From the NCBI GenBank assembly GCA_007131845.1, contig SLPT01000031.1:1-7689 (forward strand): a DNA stretch of 7,689 nt, given 5' to 3'. The translations under genes and the position numbers were made by a program. This DNA is from Desulfobacteraceae bacterium (lineage in GTDB: Bacteria > Desulfobacterota > Desulfobacteria > Desulfobacterales > Desulfosalsimonadaceae). The notes beneath the pieces were generated by a model. That model did no database searches. It had not been told where the DNA came from and saw only the letters and a list, made by a program, of their open reading frames with translations. Each line of letters begins with the position of its first letter. The first letter of the stretch is position 1. Shown piece by piece: positions 6,082 to 7,689 of the stretch.

Positions 6082-7335
6082 CTATCTTCCCTGTGCGAAC
6101 GCCCGCCTTGTTTTGAAACCGCCGTTTTTCCGGCGTGCCTGGCCTGGTTTTTGTTTTTTTGTGTCACGCTGGGGAATATCCCGAGTCATCCCTTTTTCTC
6201 CGGTTTTTCCTGCAACATTCCCATAATTGAAATCCGCCAGTTTTCTTCGTTCGACTTTGGATCCCATTACACGATCGATGGCATTGACCATTCGGGCGTC
6301 TTCCCTGGTAATCATGGTGAATGCCTCACCGGTGCATGCGGCGCGTCCGGTACGGCCGATCCGGTGTATGTAGGCATCCGTGGTGTTGGGAATATCGTAG
6401 TTGATGACATGGGAGACATTGGCGATATCGATTCCGCGCGCCGCGATATCGGTCGCCACCAGGATCTGATACGTGCCGTCGCGGAAGCCGCTTATGGCAC
6501 TTTGCCTTCGATTCTGGGAAAGATTTCCCTGAAGCGAAGCCGCCTTGTATCCGGCCCGGCTCAGCTGCTCCCCGAGGCGGCTGGCCCTGTGCTTGGTACG
6601 GGTGAAAATAAGGACCGAATCGGTTTGCGTTTGCTGTAAAAGGCGCAGCAGAAGCGATGTCTTCTGGTCCTGATCAATCGGAAAAAGTGCATGGGAAACT
6701 GTTTCTGCCGGCGCTGTGATGCCAACCTGGACCGTAACGGGGTCGGTCAGGCTTTCTGCCGCAAGCTGCCGGATTTCTCGCGGCATCGTGGCTGAAAACA
6801 GCATTGTCTGTCTGTTTGCCGGGATTTGCTTCAGAATGCTGCGGATGTCGGGCAGAAAACCAAGGTCGAACATGTGATCGGCCTCATCGAGGATCAGCAT
6901 TTTCAGAGATGACAGATCGACGGTTTTGCGTCTCATATGGTCGAGAAGTCTGCCGGGGCAGGCAACGATAATATCCGTTTTTTTTATGGACCGGATTTGC
7001 GGGCCGATGGCCACGCCGCCATAAATGGCCGTGCACCGCAAGCCCGTTTTTTTGCCTAAATCGGTAATGGCCTGGTGGATCTGCTCTGCCAGCTCCCTGG
7101 TGGGCGCGACGATCAGGGCTTGCGGGAAGCCTCGCTTGCCGGAGCTGATCCGGTTCAAAACAGGCAGCACAAAAGCGGCTGTTTTGCCGGTACCGGTCTG
7201 AGCCAGACCGATCAGATCCTTTCCTGCAAGTGCCGGCGGGATTGCACGGGACTGAATGGGGGTTGGCTCCGTAAATCCGGCGGCTCGAATGCCCGCCGTG
7301 ACAGCGGGATGGAACTTGAATATAGTAAAACTCAT
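6082..7335 (-). CDS. DEAD-box ATP-dependent RNA helicase, RhlE type
   Basis: A 417-residue cytoplasmic helicase that unwinds short RNA duplexes using ATP. All core motifs are present in order: Q motif GFTEPTPIQ (20-28), motif I AQTGTGKT (45-52, K51), PTRELA (78-83), GG (106-107), CPGRL (126-130), DEAD (150-153), SAT (181-183), LIFTRT (242-247), ATDIAARGID (294-303) and HRIGRTGR (324-331). CPGRL has Cys where Thr is usual. A basic, probably disordered tail (about 365-417) should bind RNA non-specifically, as in RhlE proteins, which act in ribosome assembly, RNA decay and cold growth. The short size and lack of an RNA-recognition domain argue against DbpA or CsdA/DeaD. AGAGG (7344-7340) lies 4 nt before the ATG. 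It has its own promoter and a leader terminator, and converges on the cyclase gene. The exact subfamily is an inference. Confidence 0.93.
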   Translation of the reverse strand: MSFTIFKFHPAVTAGIRAAGFTEPTPIQSRAIPPALAGKDLIGLAQTGTGKTAAFVLPVLNRISSGKRGFPQALIVAPTRELAEQIHQAITDLGKKTGLRCTAIYGGVAIGPQIRSIKKTDIIVACPGRLLDHMRRKTVDLSSLKMLILDEADHMFDLGFLPDIRSILKQIPANRQTMLFSATMPREIRQLAAESLTDPVTVQVGITAPAETVSHALFPIDQDQKTSLLLRLLQQTQTDSVLIFTRTKHRASRLGEQLSRAGYKAASLQGNLSQNRRQSAISGFRDGTYQILVATDIAARGIDIANVSHVINYDIPNTTDAYIHRIGRTGRAACTGEAFTMITREDARMVNAIDRVMGSKVERRKLADFNYGNVAGKTGEKGMTRDIPQRDTKKQKPGQARRKNGGFKTRRAFAQGR

Positions 7336-7360
7336 AAAACCTCTTATTGTGAAAGGGCAT

Positions 7361-7391
7361 AAAAAAAAGCCCAGGAATTATTCCGGGGCTT
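7361..7391 (-). terminator. Leader terminator (attenuator) of the helicase gene
   Basis: Read on the minus strand, AAGCCCCGGAAT (7391-7380), one base, and ATTCCTGGGCTT (7378-7367) form a 12-position stem with one C/U mismatch, allowing for a few unpaired loop bases in practice. A run of eight T (7368-7361) follows. This is a canonical intrinsic terminator placed between the promoter and the helicase ATG at 7335. The 7-mer TTCCTGG of its 3' arm is also present upstream (7417-7411, minus strand), so an alternative hairpin with the 5' arm is possible. Transcripts ending here would be about 60 nt. Confidence 0.8.
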
Positions 7392-7429
7392 ACGATTTTG
7401 ATTTCATTGTCCAGGAAAACTATATTCAC

Positions 7430-7459
7430 ATAATACATCTTCCATAAGATGCCTGTCAA
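7430..7459 (-). promoter_or_regulatory. Sigma-70 promoter for the helicase gene
   Basis: On the minus strand a perfect -35 TTGACA (7459-7454) is followed by an 18-bp spacer and -10 TATTAT (7435-7430), one mismatch from consensus. Transcription should begin near 7423, giving a leader of about 88 nt that includes the terminator hairpin. The surrounding sequence is AT-rich. This separates the helicase from the tRNA-Sec gene upstream. Confidence 0.75.
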
Positions 7460-7530
7460 TGTAAATATTGGAAATATTAAGCAGCATAATAATTGATTGC
7501 AATTCAGACCGGTTTAATGGTAGTTTTGGG

Positions 7531-7552
7531 CTGGTTTTGAGATAAAAACCAG
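7531..7552 (-). other. Perfect 8-bp hairpin downstream of tRNA-Sec
   Basis: CTGGTTTT (7531-7538) pairs perfectly with AAAACCAG (7545-7552) around a 6-nt loop. A smaller hairpin, TGGTT with AACCA, lies at 7560-7573. They fall 40 and 19 nt beyond the tRNA 3' end. No T-run follows on the minus strand, so these may serve as 3' trailer structures for processing or as a weak terminator of the tRNA transcript. The rest of the spacer 7460-7591 shows no gene. Confidence 0.4.
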
Positions 7553-7591
7553 GAGGGTTTGGTTGTATAACCATTTGAAGTTGCATAAAAA

Positions 7592-7689
7592 TGGCGGAAG
7601 TGCATGGGAATCGAACCCACCCGGGACGGTTTTAACGCCCCACACCGGATTTGAAGTCCGGGAGCCCCACCAGTGAGCTGCGCACTTCC
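7592..7689 (-). tRNA. selC: tRNA-Sec (anticodon UCA)
   Basis: A complete selenocysteine tRNA of 98 nt including an encoded CCA (7594-7592). The 8-bp acceptor stem GGAAGTGC/GCACTTCC is longer than the usual 7. The anticodon stem CCGGA/TCCGG encloses CTTCAAA with anticodon TCA (7654-7652). A long variable arm has a 6-bp stem, GGGGCG with CGTCCC, closing a 7-nt loop. The T arm reads TGGG-TTCGATT-CCCA. All of this fits the bacterial tRNA-Sec form. It reads UGA as selenocysteine with SelB, after SelA converts seryl-tRNA. The 5' end is at the window edge, so its promoter is not visible. selA, selB and selD are not in the window. The presence of this gene means some in-frame UGA codons in this genome may encode selenocysteine. 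Confidence 0.97.

Noticed and set aside
6031..6639. Long plus-strand open frame of about 200 codons
   Set aside because: It is the opposite-strand shadow of the helicase gene, whose reading frame contains all DEAD-box motifs.
7404..7586. Open frame of 60 codons on the minus strand directly after tRNA-Sec
   Set aside because: It has no ribosome binding site, runs through the hairpins and the helicase promoter, and gives no protein-like pattern.
1..7689. CRISPR array, insertion sequence, toxin-antitoxin or phage defence genes
   Set aside because: No spaced repeats, terminal inverted repeats, transposase or integrase frames were seen on either strand.

Overview
The window reads as ordinary chromosomal DNA of a Gram-negative, selenoprotein-making bacterium. 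A member of the Desulfobacterota (Desulfobacterales-like) fits best. That placement is an inference from moderate GC, a complete tRNA-Sec gene, and the mix of PATAN response regulator, Roadblock protein, GspE/PilB-type ATPase, PilZ protein and class III cyclase. No marker here proves the lineage.

Plus strand, 1 to 5972: a run of six same-direction genes with gaps of 61, 124, 167 and 68 nt and one 4-nt overlap. It holds the tail of an unrecognised gene (1-123), a three-part response regulator (185-1276), a small Roadblock/LC7 protein (1401-1769), a long TPR plus GspE/PilB-type secretion or pilus ATPase (1937-4315), a PilZ-domain protein (4384-4848) and a membrane-anchored class III nucleotide cyclase (4845-5972). 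The last two overlap as ATGA. Together they look like a signalling module built around a type II secretion or type IV pilus motor: phosphorylation input, a possible small-GTPase regulator, a c-di-GMP receptor and a cAMP-type output. No pilin, platform protein or GTPase lies in the window, so the apparatus it serves is unknown.

Minus strand, 7689 to 6082: a complete selenocysteine tRNA ends at 7592. It is followed by an AT-rich spacer with a good sigma-70 promoter and a short leader, then a DEAD-box RNA helicase of the RhlE type (7335-6082) that converges on the cyclase. The leader carries a textbook intrinsic terminator between promoter and start codon. An upstream copy of its 3' arm could form a competing hairpin, so the helicase is probably controlled by transcription attenuation.

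The two points most worth a second look are the signalling cluster around the TPR-GspE ATPase, whose c-di-GMP-binding MshEN motif appears lost while the neighbouring PilZ motif is intact, and the helicase leader attenuator. I see no mobile element, CRISPR array or clearly foreign segment.
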